DNA from: Pseudarthrobacter sp. NamE5
Lineage (GTDB): Bacteria > Actinomycetota > Actinomycetes > Actinomycetales > Micrococcaceae
Length of the DNA stretch: 64,000 bases
Direction: 5' to 3'
Assembly: GCF_005796225.1 (NCBI RefSeq)
Contig: NZ_VAHO01000001.1
Span: forward strand, 361,161-425,160
Part shown: positions 1-9,148 of the stretch, one piece after another
Numbering within the stretch: position 1 is the stretch's first letter
Layout of the letters: each line of letters begins with the position of its first letter
Translations under genes and position numbers: made by a program
The notes under the pieces: generated by a model
Databases searched by the model: none
What the model saw: the letters and a program-made list of their open reading frames with translations, nothing else
What the model was told of the DNA's origin: nothing

Positions 1-676
1 GGATGGATGCCAGGCCGGCCAGGTACATCGCCATAGCGAAACCGACGAGCTGCCAGGCGGCTGCAAAAATGATCGGCAACAGCGCAACGGGTATACCAAA
101 CTGAATCTTGAGAAAGTCGGTCCCTGAAGGATCATTCAGGGCACCAAGAATGGTCGTATCGGTGGTCCATCCCGGGGGGTTTTCAATACCGATGCTCCGC
201 AGGATTTCGTTCACTCCGGTAGACGGAGCGAAGATCCAGCGCCACGCCACGCCAGTGACGATGAAGGAAAGTGCGTAGGGAAGAAGAAAAACCGTCCGAA
301 AGAGGCCCTTGCCGACGGTGACGTGGTGGATGAACAGCGCCGCGACGAGTCCGCCCACGATGGCCAGGACCAGGAAGATGATCGTGAAGATTACGACGTT
401 TCGGATGTCCGCCTGGAAGCGCTGTTCCTGGAAAAGTTCTGCGTAGGTCCCACCAAAGGGCTGGCGAAGTGTCAGGTCCGGGCTTGTGCCGAGCTTCCAG
501 TTCGAGAGGGAGATGTAGACCGTGATGCCGATGAAGACGTACACGAAGATGAAGCTGACCAGCAGGCTGGGGGCAAACATCCATGCTGCGCGGCGGGACG
601 TCTTGACGTTATGGGGGACTTGTTTTTTGAACCGGGGGCCGACCGGCGCCGGCGGCTGTGCTGTTGACGTTGTCAT
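1..676 (-). CDS. Sugar ABC transporter permease, MalF/UgpA type (3' end outside window)
   Basis: Reverse-strand reading frame that starts at ATG 676-674 and runs off the left edge, so only the first 225 residues are visible. The N-terminus is a short cytoplasmic stretch with Pro and basic residues, then a first hydrophobic segment (about residues 31-57), a periplasmic loop rich in polar residues, a second segment (about 92-118, FTIIFLVLAIVGG) and a third beginning with FRTVFLLPYALS. This is the standard start of binding-protein-dependent sugar permeases, inner-membrane partners of a lipoprotein receptor and a MalK-like ATPase. The adjacent upstream gene on the same strand is the cognate binding protein. 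The EAA loop that docks the ATPase would lie beyond the edge. Substrate is unknown; the neighbouring catabolic island suggests a carbohydrate or glycoside. Confidence 0.9.
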   Translation of the reverse strand, partial: MTTSTAQPPAPVGPRFKKQVPHNVKTSRRAAWMFAPSLLVSFIFVYVFIGITVYISLSNWKLGTSPDLTLRQPFGGTYAELFQEQRFQADIRNVVIFTIIFLVLAIVGGLVAALFIHHVTVGKGLFRTVFLLPYALSFIVTGVAWRWIFAPSTGVNEILRSIGIENPPGWTTDTTILGALNDPSGTDFLKIQFGIPVALLPIIFAAAWQLVGFAMAMYLAGLASI

Positions 677-757
677 GTGAACTGATCCTGTCCGGGGGTG
701 GTGGCTGCAGGAACCTGCAGCCACACCCTTTTGCGGCTTGGTTTGTATGACCGGCTG

Positions 758-2050
758 CTACAGCTGGGTCTTCTGCGCCTGGGTCATGCTGGCGAGGAAG
801 GCCTCGACGTTGCCGCTGCCGTTGAAGGTGGACACGGCGTCGGCGTAGGTCTGGGCGAATTCAGCCGTGGTGACCTGTCCGTGAGCCAAGGATGAAACAA
901 CCGATGCTTCGGCGAAGCTCTTGGCCGCTTCCTGCTGGTATTCGGACAACGTGGAGATGTCAGCATTTGTGACTGCAGGGATGGAGCCCTTCTTGGCGGC
1001 GAACTCCGTCTGAACCTTCGGGTCCATGAGAGTCTTCAGCCAAGCGTTGGCAGCCTCCGGGTTCGGGGTGTTCTTGGCGGCAATGGAGAATCCGTCACCC
1101 ACGTAGTCAAAGATGTCTTCCTTTCCGGGGAAGGTCACCCAGGCAAAGTCAGTGCCGGGCTTCTTGTCCGCGTTCAGGAGCTCGCCGTAAGCCCAGTCAC
1201 CCATGAGGCTGACAGCGCAGTCACCGTTGGCCATCTTCTTTACTGCTTCATCCCAGGTGATGGCGGAGTGGTCCTTGTTCGAGAGGGCGAGGATCGTCTT
1301 GTAGTCCTCCAGGGCCTGCTTCACTTCCGGGGCATCAAACGAATACTCGTTGGTGAAAAGCTTCTTCCAGTTATCCGCACCAACCCGGGACATGATGATG
1401 GATTCGAGCAGCTGGGCGGAAGCGAAGATGTCCTTATCGCCCAAGCAGACCGGTGTGGTGCCCGAGGCCTCGACCTGCTTGAGCGTGCTGATCAGGCCAT
1501 CCACGCCAGCGGCAGGGTCAATGGCCGCATTGGCCTTGGACAGAACTGCGGGGTTGGTCCACAGGACGTTACCGCGGTGGACCCCAATCGGCACGGTGTA
1601 GTACTTGCCGTCTACCTGCTGCGCTTCAGCCACGTCCTTGGGCAGCTTGGACGCCCAGTCATTTTGGGTCCACAACTCGGTGAGATCGGCGACCTGGCCG
1701 CCGTCGACATAGCTTTTCAGCTGTCCGGCCGGGTGCAGCTGCCAGGCGTCCGGGGGGCTGCCGGCCTGAAGCCGGGCCGCCAGTGCCTGACGGGCGTTCG
1801 CGCCGCCACCGCCGGAGACTGCCGCATTATCAACAGACAGTCCCGGGGATGAGCTCTTGACACCGTCGATCAGCACATTCAGCGCCTCCGCCTCGGACCC
1901 GGAGGTCCACCACGACGTGATTTCCAGCTTGTTGGTCCCGTCTCCCCCACCGCCGCCGGCGGGCTGGTTGGCGGAGCACCCGGTAACAGCGATGAGGCTG
2001 ACTGCGGCCGTGACTGCCATTGAGACCTTGAGTTTGTTCTGTACACGCAT
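758..2050 (-). CDS. Extracellular sugar-binding lipoprotein of ABC transporter
   Basis: 430 residues. The start was placed at ATG 2050-2048 because an AAAGGAG ribosome site lies just upstream and the next residues form a lipoprotein signal: basic MRVQNKLK, hydrophobic core, then lipobox VTGC with Cys25 as lipid anchor. The longer in-frame extension upstream is rejected as it reads through the intergenic region. The mature part begins with a Gly-rich linker, then ITSWWTSGSEAEALNVLI, a typical start for family 1 solute-binding proteins, and contains the usual QAANAWLKTLM-like C-terminal region. It captures substrate outside the membrane and delivers it to the permease immediately downstream. 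It is transcribed divergently from the LacI gene at 2325, which probably controls it. Confidence 0.93.
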   Translation of the reverse strand: MRVQNKLKVSMAVTAAVSLIAVTGCSANQPAGGGGGDGTNKLEITSWWTSGSEAEALNVLIDGVKSSSPGLSVDNAAVSGGGGANARQALAARLQAGSPPDAWQLHPAGQLKSYVDGGQVADLTELWTQNDWASKLPKDVAEAQQVDGKYYTVPIGVHRGNVLWTNPAVLSKANAAIDPAAGVDGLISTLKQVEASGTTPVCLGDKDIFASAQLLESIIMSRVGADNWKKLFTNEYSFDAPEVKQALEDYKTILALSNKDHSAITWDEAVKKMANGDCAVSLMGDWAYGELLNADKKPGTDFAWVTFPGKEDIFDYVGDGFSIAAKNTPNPEAANAWLKTLMDPKVQTEFAAKKGSIPAVTNADISTLSEYQQEAAKSFAEASVVSSLAHGQVTTAEFAQTYADAVSTFNGSGNVEAFLASMTQAQKTQL

Positions 2051-2130
2051 GACTACTCTCCTTTGGGTTATGAGACGCCGCCGCACAGGGTCAGCGTCAG
2101 CCTGCGTTGTGGTCCAGATTACATAATCCA

Positions 2131-2265
2131 GTAGATCGATGCAACAACTTCTTGTAGATATTGCTGTAACGCCCGGCCGGTGACTAGCAAATTCCGCGCC
2201 TGACGCGTCTAGCGTCGTCTTCCTGCGGTTATCTCGCTCTTGAAACGTTAGTAGATCGGTGTAGC
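2131..2265. promoter_or_regulatory. Repeated GTAGATCG-type motif between transporter and LacI gene
   Basis: Between the divergent starts at 2050 and 2325 the sequence GTAGATCGATGCAAC (2131-2145) recurs as GTAGATCGGTGTAGC (2251-2265), with a weaker third copy beginning GTAGATATTGC at 2154. The first two match at 12 of 15 positions and are preceded by A. Spaced repeats in a short divergent intergenic region next to a LacI-family gene are plausible operator sites, but the copies are direct rather than clearly palindromic, so assignment to this regulator is inference. Confidence 0.35.
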
Positions 2266-2324
2266 ATTGTGACCTGCGACATGTTAGAGACATCGCGAAA
2301 GCGGCCCCAAGGAGGTGGAAACTA

Positions 2325-3344
2325 GTGAAAAAGGTAACCCTTGATGATGTCAGCAGGGCAGCGGGAGTATCTCGATCTACCGCTTCGCTAGTCCTCCGAG
2401 GGAGCTCCCGCATCCCGGAAGCCACCGCAGACCGGGTACGGCTGGCGATGGCTGAACTGGGATACGTGTACAACCGTCACGCCGCTAACATGCGGCGCAA
2501 CGAATCGATGACACTTGGCCTCATAGTCACGGACATCCGCAACCCCTACTTCGCGGGACTGACCATGGCCATCGAGGAAGCAGCACACGATGCCGGGTAC
2601 ACCCTGTTCGTGGGCTACAGCCGCGACGATGTCGAACGCCAGTACGTGCAGATCGAAACCATGGTGCAGCAGCAGGTGGACGGCATTTTTCTTCTGCCGG
2701 CCACCGGGTCCGAACTGACGCCAGTTTGCGGCATCGTCGACCGGTCCGATGTTCCGGTCCTTCAGCTGGCTCGTTATTTTTCGGAAGAACTGGACTACGT
2801 CGGGACCGACAACCTTGGCGCAGGACAACAACTCGCTCAACATCTGGGGTTTCTCGGCGTCACCTCCGCAGTGCTCGTCGGCGGGCCCGAGCACTCCTCG
2901 GCTAGGAAGGAACGCGTCAAAGGTCTGGAAACGGGATTTACCGGGACCGGAGTCGATTTTGACGCGACGGTCAACGCGGCCACGACCAACAATGCTGCCG
3001 GTGGGTCTCTGGGCGTCGCCCGCATCCTTGATCAGGGGATGTGGCCTGACTGCATCGTCGCCTACAGTGACGCGGTCGCGTTGGGCATCTACGCCGAACT
3101 GCGCCGCCGAAACCTTGAACCGGGCCGTGACGTCGCAGTGGCGAGTTTTGACGACATCGCCATGGCCGAACTTCTTTTGCCTCCGCTGACATCCGTGTCC
3201 ACCTACCCCGAACTGATCGGCCGGGAGGCGGCGGAGCTGTTGCTGAACCGGATCCGTGATTCTTCCTTGCCACCTCAGCGATCCCTCATAGAACCGGCGC
3301 TGAAGGTCCGCGCCTCCACCGCCCAATGGCGACCACGAACTTAG
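2325..3344 (+). CDS. LacI-family transcriptional regulator (left copy)
   Basis: 339 residues, starting at GTG 2325 with a strong AAGGAGGT site 8 bases upstream. The N-terminal helix-turn-helix (residues 3-25: TLDDVSRAAGVSRSTASLVL) is followed by the hinge helix and a periplasmic-binding-protein-like effector domain (LGLIVTDIRNPYF onward). The family represses sugar catabolic operons until an inducer binds. It lies 10 bp before the dehydrogenase gene and divergent from the ABC transporter, so it likely controls both. It is a clear paralogue of the regulator at 15087: the sequence STASLVLRGSSRIPE and the GYVYNR region are identical or nearly so. The inducer is unknown. Confidence 0.93.
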   Translation: MKKVTLDDVSRAAGVSRSTASLVLRGSSRIPEATADRVRLAMAELGYVYNRHAANMRRNESMTLGLIVTDIRNPYFAGLTMAIEEAAHDAGYTLFVGYSRDDVERQYVQIETMVQQQVDGIFLLPATGSELTPVCGIVDRSDVPVLQLARYFSEELDYVGTDNLGAGQQLAQHLGFLGVTSAVLVGGPEHSSARKERVKGLETGFTGTGVDFDATVNAATTNNAAGGSLGVARILDQGMWPDCIVAYSDAVALGIYAELRRRNLEPGRDVAVASFDDIAMAELLLPPLTSVSTYPELIGREAAELLLNRIRDSSLPPQRSLIEPALKVRASTAQWRPRT

Positions 3345-3354
3345 GAGAAAGACC

Positions 3355-4365
3355 ATGTCAACACTGAAATGGGGCCTGATCGGCGCCAGCGACATCGCCG
3401 CAACACGCGTCATCGACGCTATCCGCTCCAGCGGCGGACACGTCGAGGGGGTCGTCAGCGGATCCGCAGGAAGGGCTGACGAGTTCGCTGCAGTCCACGG
3501 CCTGCACTACGCAACGACTGACCTTGACGAGCTGCTGGGCTGGGACATCGACGCCGTCTACATCTCCTCCACCAATGACAAGCACTTCGACCAGGCATGT
3601 CGGGCCCTGCGCGCCGGCAAACACGTGCTGTGCGAAAAGCCGCTGGCATTGACTGCAGACGAAGCGGAAACAATGGTGAAGCTGGCTGAGGAACTGGGCC
3701 TGGTCCTGGCGGCCAACCATCACCTTCCGGGCAGTCCCCTGCACGCCAAGGTCCGCGAGCTTGTCACCGACGGTGCCATTGGGACTGTCCTGTCGGCGAA
3801 GGTAGCCCACGCCGTCCTGTTGCCCCAACGGCTTCGCGGCTGGAGGCTCGGACAAAGCACCCCGGGCAGCGGCGTGATCCTGGACATCACCTGCCACGAC
3901 GCATCCGTGCTGAACCCCCTGTTGGGAAACCCGGTCGCCGTCACCGCTGTCGCCGTGCAGCAGGCCGAGTGGAACACCGGAGGTCAGGCGGACGCGGCCA
4001 TGACCGTCATCCGCTACGAGCAGGACGGCAAGCCTCCTGTCCTGGCGCAGACCCATGACTCCTTCACCGTGGGTTACGCCGAAACCTGCCTGGAAGTCCA
4101 CGGCACCGACGGCACTATCAAAGTCATCGACGCCATGACCCAGGACACCAAAGGACAGGTCCTGCTGACCACCAAGACCGGCATCCGCGACGTCGAAGTC
4201 GACTGCTCCGATGACCTCTATGTGATCGGCCTGCGCGCCTTCACCGCTGCGGTCGAAGGCACCGGGACCCCTACCGCCACCGGCCGGGACGGCCTGGTGG
4301 CTCTCAAGGTTGCCCTCGCCGCCGAGGAATCAGCCACTACCGGACGCACAGTCCACATCAACTAA
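3355..4365 (+). CDS. Gfo/Idh/MocA-family NAD(P)-dependent oxidoreductase
   Basis: 336 residues with an AGGAGA ribosome site before ATG 3355. The N-terminal Rossmann fold starts WGLIGASDIAATRVI (GxGxxA-like nucleotide loop, residues 7-13), and the family signature CEKPLALTADEAE contains the conserved EKP lysine. The central DITCHDASVL segment carries the histidine expected in the active site. Family members oxidise a hydroxyl of sugars, inositols or sugar acids, and some act on intact glycosides to give 3-keto sugars. It is the first gene of a long same-strand run and is followed 16 bp later by the CoA-transferase. Substrate cannot be read from sequence. Confidence 0.9.
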   Translation: MSTLKWGLIGASDIAATRVIDAIRSSGGHVEGVVSGSAGRADEFAAVHGLHYATTDLDELLGWDIDAVYISSTNDKHFDQACRALRAGKHVLCEKPLALTADEAETMVKLAEELGLVLAANHHLPGSPLHAKVRELVTDGAIGTVLSAKVAHAVLLPQRLRGWRLGQSTPGSGVILDITCHDASVLNPLLGNPVAVTAVAVQQAEWNTGGQADAAMTVIRYEQDGKPPVLAQTHDSFTVGYAETCLEVHGTDGTIKVIDAMTQDTKGQVLLTTKTGIRDVEVDCSDDLYVIGLRAFTAAVEGTGTPTATGRDGLVALKVALAAEESATTGRTVHIN

Positions 4366-4381
4366 GACCAGGAAGAACACC

Positions 4382-6016
4382 ATGCAGAAGGTACAGCTCC
4401 TCTCGGCCCGCGAAGCAGCGGACCTCATCAATGACGACGACGTCATCACCGTCAGCTCCTCCAGCGCCCTGGGCTGCCCGGACAGCGTCCTGGCAGGGAT
4501 CGGTCAGCGGTTCGAAGAGACCAGCCACCCGTCCAACCTCACCTCCATCCACCCGATCGCCGCAGGGGACATGTACGGGGTCAAAGGAATCGACCACATC
4601 GCAAAGCCAGGGCTGCTGCACAAAGTCATTGCCGGGTCCTACCCGTCCGGCCCCTCCAGCGCCGAGCCGCCCCGAATCTGGCAGATGATCGAGGGTGAAC
4701 AGGTGGAGGCCTACAACTTCCCCTCCGGCGTCATCTACCAGATGCACCGCACCGCCGCGGCACGCCAGCCGGGCGTCTTCACCCAAGTAGGGGTGGACAC
4801 CTTTATCGATCCGCGCCTTCAGGGCGGACGAATGAACACCACAACCCCGGCCGCGCACGTCGAAACGGCCACCGTCGCCGGACAGGAATGGCTGTTCTTC
4901 CCGGCAGTCGTCCCCAACGTGGCCATCATCCGTGCCACCACAGCCGACGAATACGGCAACCTGACCTTTGAAGACGAAGGATCCCCGCTGGGAGCACTGG
5001 ATCTCGCCTACGCCGCCCACAACAACGACGGAATCGTGATCGCCCAGGTCAAGCGCGTGGCCGAAGCCGGCAGCCTGCACCCGCAGCAGGTAAAGGTTCC
5101 CGGCATCCTCGTCGACGCCATCGTGATCGCCGAAGATCAGCTGCAGACCACCCTTACCTTCAACGACCCGGCCATCTCCGGACAACTCCGTAAGCCGCTG
5201 AGTTCACTGCCGCACGTCGGCTTCTCGATTGAAAAGATCACCGCCCGCCGGGCCGCGCAGGAGCTCAAAGCAGGCGAAATCGTCAACCTTGGGTTCGGTG
5301 TTTCCGCTCTCGTCCCGCACATCCTGGTCGAGGAAAACCAGGGCCGGGAAGTCAGCTGGGTCATCGAGCAAGGCGCCGTCGGCGGCGTCCCGCTGCTGGA
5401 CTTCGCGTTCGGCTGCGCACAGAACCCGGACGCGATCATGCCCAGCATCGACCAGTTCACCCTCCTCCAGGGCGGAGGTTTCAACCGTTCACTGCTTTCC
5501 TTCCTGGAAATCGACCGCCACGGAAACGTCAACGTCCACCACCTGCCGAAAAAGCGGCACGTCACTGCCGGAGTCGGGGGCTTCGCCGACATCACTTCAT
5601 CGGCCCCCGAAATTGTCTTCATGGGAGCCTTTACCGCGGGGCGGCGGGACATCGCCGCCGGCCCGAACGGCCTGGACATCCGGGCCGACGGGCCCTTCAC
5701 GAAGCTTGTCAACGACGTCTCGGCCGTAACGTTCTCCGGCCCCCGGGCCCTGGCCCGGGGCCAAAAGGTCACATACATCACCGAACGCGCCGTCTTGAAA
5801 CTGACAGAAGCCGGGCTTGTCGTCACTGAGATCGCCCCCGGTGTGGACCTCCAAAAGGACGTCCTGGACCGCAGCGAGTTCCCACTCATCGTCGCGGATG
5901 ACCTGCGCACCATGGACCTCGCCCTCTTCGCCGACGCCCCCGCCGGCATCCATCTTCCGACGCTGCCGCTGCACGAGCGGATCGAACAGCGCGCCTCGTC
6001 ACTGGCCGTGCACTGA
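4382..6016 (+). CDS. Family I acyl-CoA:carboxylate CoA-transferase (YdiF/propionate CoA-transferase-like)
   Basis: 544 residues. The start ATG 4382 is preceded by AGGAAG; an upstream in-frame extension overlaps the preceding gene and was rejected. The protein has the fused alpha and beta halves of the YdiF type. The C-terminal half holds VIEQGAVGGVPLL, where Glu329 aligns with the catalytic glutamate that forms the glutamyl-CoA thioester, followed by the conserved FTLLQGGGFN and VFMGAFTAG blocks. It would activate a carboxylic acid using acetyl-CoA or a similar donor in the cytoplasm. Its place between sugar dehydrogenases suggests that the acid comes from the same substrate. The acceptor acid is unknown. 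Confidence 0.92.
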   Translation: MQKVQLLSAREAADLINDDDVITVSSSSALGCPDSVLAGIGQRFEETSHPSNLTSIHPIAAGDMYGVKGIDHIAKPGLLHKVIAGSYPSGPSSAEPPRIWQMIEGEQVEAYNFPSGVIYQMHRTAAARQPGVFTQVGVDTFIDPRLQGGRMNTTTPAAHVETATVAGQEWLFFPAVVPNVAIIRATTADEYGNLTFEDEGSPLGALDLAYAAHNNDGIVIAQVKRVAEAGSLHPQQVKVPGILVDAIVIAEDQLQTTLTFNDPAISGQLRKPLSSLPHVGFSIEKITARRAAQELKAGEIVNLGFGVSALVPHILVEENQGREVSWVIEQGAVGGVPLLDFAFGCAQNPDAIMPSIDQFTLLQGGGFNRSLLSFLEIDRHGNVNVHHLPKKRHVTAGVGGFADITSSAPEIVFMGAFTAGRRDIAAGPNGLDIRADGPFTKLVNDVSAVTFSGPRALARGQKVTYITERAVLKLTEAGLVVTEIAPGVDLQKDVLDRSEFPLIVADDLRTMDLALFADAPAGIHLPTLPLHERIEQRASSLAVH

Positions 6017-6046
6017 CGCCCGGCACCCCTGAAAGGACCTACCGCG

Positions 6047-8314
6047 ATGAGAAGCTTCCGCATCCTGACCCCCTACGAAACCGAACTCGCCGATGCCCTG
6101 TTCGAGGCCATGTTCCCCTCCGACGGGAACAGCCCGGACGTCCGCGACGCAGGAGTCACCGAATACCTCGACCTGACCCTGGAAGGCTACGGCCGAAAGG
6201 AGCTGCCCAAGTACCAGTGGCTCTTCGGCGCGCTGGACCGCTATGCCGAGGACAAGCACGGGCGGAACTTCGCCTCCCTGACCCTCGAGGAACGTACCGA
6301 CATGCTGGCTTTGCTGGAACAGGGCGAGCTCAGCGACCAGCTGCCGGTGAAGGAACAGCGGGATCTCTTCGGACTGGTGATCGCCCACACTCAGGAAGGC
6401 CTGTTCGCCGACCCCGCCCACGGCGGTAACAAGGACGCCGCGGGCTGGAAGTTCCTCAAGCACCCTGGCGTGTGGCTTGAAAACTCTGCCGAGGAAAATC
6501 TCAGCACCGAACATGTCACCAAGGGCGGGGTCATCAAAACCCTCGCCGACGCGATGAAGGAAATTCCCCGCGACACCGAAGGGCACAAGCTCAAGCAGCT
6601 GGGTTATGAGAACGCGGTCAACCCGCAGATGACCGACGAGGTTGATGTCCTCCTCGTCGGCGTGGGCGCCATGGGCGGACTCAGCGCCCAGGTCTTCGCC
6701 GAAGCCGGGCTCAGCGTTGTCGGCCTGGAAGCGGGCCCCTTCCGGCCCCTGGACGAATTCCTCCCCGACGAGCTCGAGCACGCCTACTACACGCGCGGCG
6801 GTCTCGGGCCGAAATTCCAGCAGGAAACCCCCCGCTGGCGCGAAAGCGCAGAAGAAGAGGACAGCCGCGAAGCTACCTTCTCCCTGGGCCGCATGGTCAA
6901 CGGGGTCGGGGGGTCCGCAGGGCACTACGGGTCCTGGCTGCGCCGCTTCCACCCTTGGCAGTTCGCGCCCAAGAGCCACTACGACGGCCTCTACGGGCCC
7001 GGCGCCCTGCCCGAAGACTGCACCCTGGCGGACTGGCCGGTCAGCTATGACGACCTCGAACCCTTCTACACCAAGCTCGAGCACCTGATCGGTATCGCCG
7101 GAGACGAATCCAACCCCTTCATCAAACGCAGCAAGCCGCTGCCGCTGCCGGCGACCCGGCCGTTCATCCTCGGCAACAAGTTCACCGACGCCACCCGCGC
7201 CGCGGGACTCCACCCGCATCCCGTTCCCGTCGGCTACACCACCGAATCCTACGGAGGCCACCCTGCCACCGGTTACAGCGCCTGGAACAACGGGCTCGGA
7301 TCCTTCCGCGGCGACCGCTGGCACCCCGGCCTTGGGCCCGTGCCCGCCGCCATCACCACCGGCAACTTCGAGCTGCGCACCCACTCCCGGGTCACCCGCA
7401 TCATCATGGACGAATCCGGCGCCGCCCGCGGCGTCGAATGGGTCGATCCCCTGGGGAGGGTGCGCCGGCAGTACGCGCGCGCCGTCATACTCTCCGCCTA
7501 CACCTACGAGAATCTGCGCCTCATGTACCTCTCGGCAGACTCCCGACATGAAAACGGCCTCGGCAACAACAGCGGACAGCTGGGCATGCACTACATGACC
7601 AAAATGTTCGGCCACGTCGACGCCCTCTTCCCCGGCACCGAGTTCAACCGCCACACCGGCCCGGCCGCCCAAGGCGTCGTACTCGATGACTTCCTCTCCC
7701 CCGAGTTCCGGTCCCTGAACCACGGCTTCATCGGAGGGGCCACCCTGGGCGCCGAACAGCAGGCCCTGCCCCTGCAGATCTCCCGCGAAACCCTGCCCCA
7801 GGACGTCCCCCGCTGGGGCGCGAAGTACCGCGACCACCTCAAGCTCTGGTCACAGCAGGGAGTGATCCGGATCCAGCCTGACGCGCTGCCCTACGCCTCA
7901 CACCGGCTCGAGCTTGACCCGCGGCACCGGGACTCATCCGGTCTGGGCATGCCACTGGTCAGGGTGACCTACCGGCTGCGTGAGAACGAGCGCCGGCTGG
8001 CGTCCTGGATGGCTGACAAGGCCACCGGGCTCCTGAAGGACATGGGCGCCACTAAGACCTGGCAGGGGCCGTACTTCACCGGTGTGGGCTCCAGCCACGA
8101 CCTCGGCGGCGCACGCTTCGGCAATGACCCCGCAGGCTCGGTCCTGGACGAGCACCTCGCCGTGCACGACACCCCCAACCTGTTCATGTATTCCGGTGCC
8201 GCTTTCCCCAGCTGCCCCGGAATCAACCCGACCCTGACCATCTGGGCCGTGGTGATGCGGGCCGCCGAACACCTCGCCGGTGAACTCGGCGGCAAGCGAA
8301 AGGACCAGTCATGA
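6047..8314 (+). CDS. GMC oxidoreductase fused to gluconate 2-dehydrogenase subunit-3-like domain
   Basis: 755 residues, start ATG 6047 with GAAAGGAC upstream. Residues 1 to about 190 resemble the small subunit 3 of membrane gluconate dehydrogenases (LTPYETELADALFEAMFPSD start). From about residue 199 a GMC flavoprotein begins with the FAD loop VDVLLVGVGAMGG and a following acidic LEAGP. The C-terminal region has SSHDLGGARFG with the active-site His and NPTLTIWA with the paired Asn. In characterised dehydrogenases the two parts are separate proteins and the small one carries a Tat signal; here they are one chain and I see no signal peptide, so it is probably cytoplasmic. It likely oxidises a sugar, sugar acid or glycoside. 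It overlaps the next gene by 4 bp (ATGA). Confidence 0.88.
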   Translation: MRSFRILTPYETELADALFEAMFPSDGNSPDVRDAGVTEYLDLTLEGYGRKELPKYQWLFGALDRYAEDKHGRNFASLTLEERTDMLALLEQGELSDQLPVKEQRDLFGLVIAHTQEGLFADPAHGGNKDAAGWKFLKHPGVWLENSAEENLSTEHVTKGGVIKTLADAMKEIPRDTEGHKLKQLGYENAVNPQMTDEVDVLLVGVGAMGGLSAQVFAEAGLSVVGLEAGPFRPLDEFLPDELEHAYYTRGGLGPKFQQETPRWRESAEEEDSREATFSLGRMVNGVGGSAGHYGSWLRRFHPWQFAPKSHYDGLYGPGALPEDCTLADWPVSYDDLEPFYTKLEHLIGIAGDESNPFIKRSKPLPLPATRPFILGNKFTDATRAAGLHPHPVPVGYTTESYGGHPATGYSAWNNGLGSFRGDRWHPGLGPVPAAITTGNFELRTHSRVTRIIMDESGAARGVEWVDPLGRVRRQYARAVILSAYTYENLRLMYLSADSRHENGLGNNSGQLGMHYMTKMFGHVDALFPGTEFNRHTGPAAQGVVLDDFLSPEFRSLNHGFIGGATLGAEQQALPLQISRETLPQDVPRWGAKYRDHLKLWSQQGVIRIQPDALPYASHRLELDPRHRDSSGLGMPLVRVTYRLRENERRLASWMADKATGLLKDMGATKTWQGPYFTGVGSSHDLGGARFGNDPAGSVLDEHLAVHDTPNLFMYSGAAFPSCPGINPTLTIWAVVMRAAEHLAGELGGKRKDQS

Positions 8315-9123
8315 GCACCACCACCGCAACCACTGCCGGCCCGAACCTCGGCCAGGTCACCGTCGAATACTCCCCTGACGGAAACACCGCCACGATCTTG
8401 ATCGACCGGGCGTCCAAATTGAACGCCCTCACCCTGCAACTCCTGAACGACCTCGACACGGCCGTCCGTGAAGTGGGCGCCTCAAAAGCCCGGCTGGTCA
8501 TCGTCCGTACCGCTGGGGACAAGGTCTTCTGCGTCGGCGCCGACATCAACCATTTCGCCGACCTGTCAGCGGCCGGGATGTGGCGGGACTGGATCGCCAC
8601 CGGGCACAGGGCATTTGATGCCCTGGCCCGCCTGCGCCAGCCCAGCATCGCAGTCATTGATGGTCTTGCCTTCGGCGGGGGCCTGGAACTTGCTCTGGCC
8701 TGCGACTTCCGCGTCATCGCCGCAGAAGCGAAGGTCGCACTTCCCGAAACGGGCCTGGGCACTGTCCCCGGATGGGGCGGCACCGAACGGGCCACCGAGC
8801 TGACCGGCAGGGCACGGGCCAAGGAGCTCGTCCTGACCCGGCGGCAACTCACCGGCGACGAGGCAGTCTCCTGGGGACTGGCCACGGCGGCGGCCCCCAA
8901 GGCCGAACTCGAGGACACCGTTGCACGCCTGAGCGAGGAGTTGCTCACCGGCGCGCCCTTGGCGGTGCAGCTGGGTAAGCAGCTGATTGACGCTGCGGCC
9001 GACGGCGCCCCCTCCCGCGTGCTGGAAGCCCTGGCCGGAGGCCTGGCCGCGGCAACACAGGACCTCGCAGAGGGCGTTGCGGCATTCCGCGACAAGCGCC
9101 CCGCACAGTTCACCGATAACTAG
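8311..9123 (+). CDS. Enoyl-CoA hydratase/isomerase (crotonase family)
   Basis: 270 residues, start ATG 8311 overlapping the previous stop as ATGA, implying translational coupling. The crotonase fold has the oxyanion-hole segment CVGADINHF and GGGLELALACD. Both glutamates used for water addition in hydratases are present (GLEL and LPETGLG). This favours a true hydratase over feruloyl-CoA hydratase/lyase or dehalogenase types, which lack one of them. It would hydrate an unsaturated acyl-CoA produced after the CoA-transferase. No acyl-CoA dehydrogenase or thiolase is nearby, so it does not belong to an ordinary complete beta-oxidation set. Confidence 0.92.
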   Translation: MSTTTATTAGPNLGQVTVEYSPDGNTATILIDRASKLNALTLQLLNDLDTAVREVGASKARLVIVRTAGDKVFCVGADINHFADLSAAGMWRDWIATGHRAFDALARLRQPSIAVIDGLAFGGGLELALACDFRVIAAEAKVALPETGLGTVPGWGGTERATELTGRARAKELVLTRRQLTGDEAVSWGLATAAAPKAELEDTVARLSEELLTGAPLAVQLGKQLIDAAADGAPSRVLEALAGGLAAATQDLAEGVAAFRDKRPAQFTDN

Positions 9124-9148
9124 AACAACGGACTAAGGACACACCGAC

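Noticed and set aside
758..2473. 571-residue reverse frame as the true sugar-binding protein
   Set aside because: The extra N-terminal 141 residues cross the promoter region and overlap the LacI gene; the lipoprotein signal and ribosome site place the start at 2050.
5999..7837. 612-residue reverse-strand frame
   Set aside because: It is the antisense shadow of the GMC-fusion gene: Gly/Val-rich, without domains, and no ribosome site.
8311..9123. Feruloyl-CoA hydratase/lyase, giving a vanillin-type pathway with the CoA-transferase and aldehyde dehydrogenase
   Set aside because: Both hydratase glutamates are present and the lyase-specific pattern is absent, so a plain hydratase is more likely.
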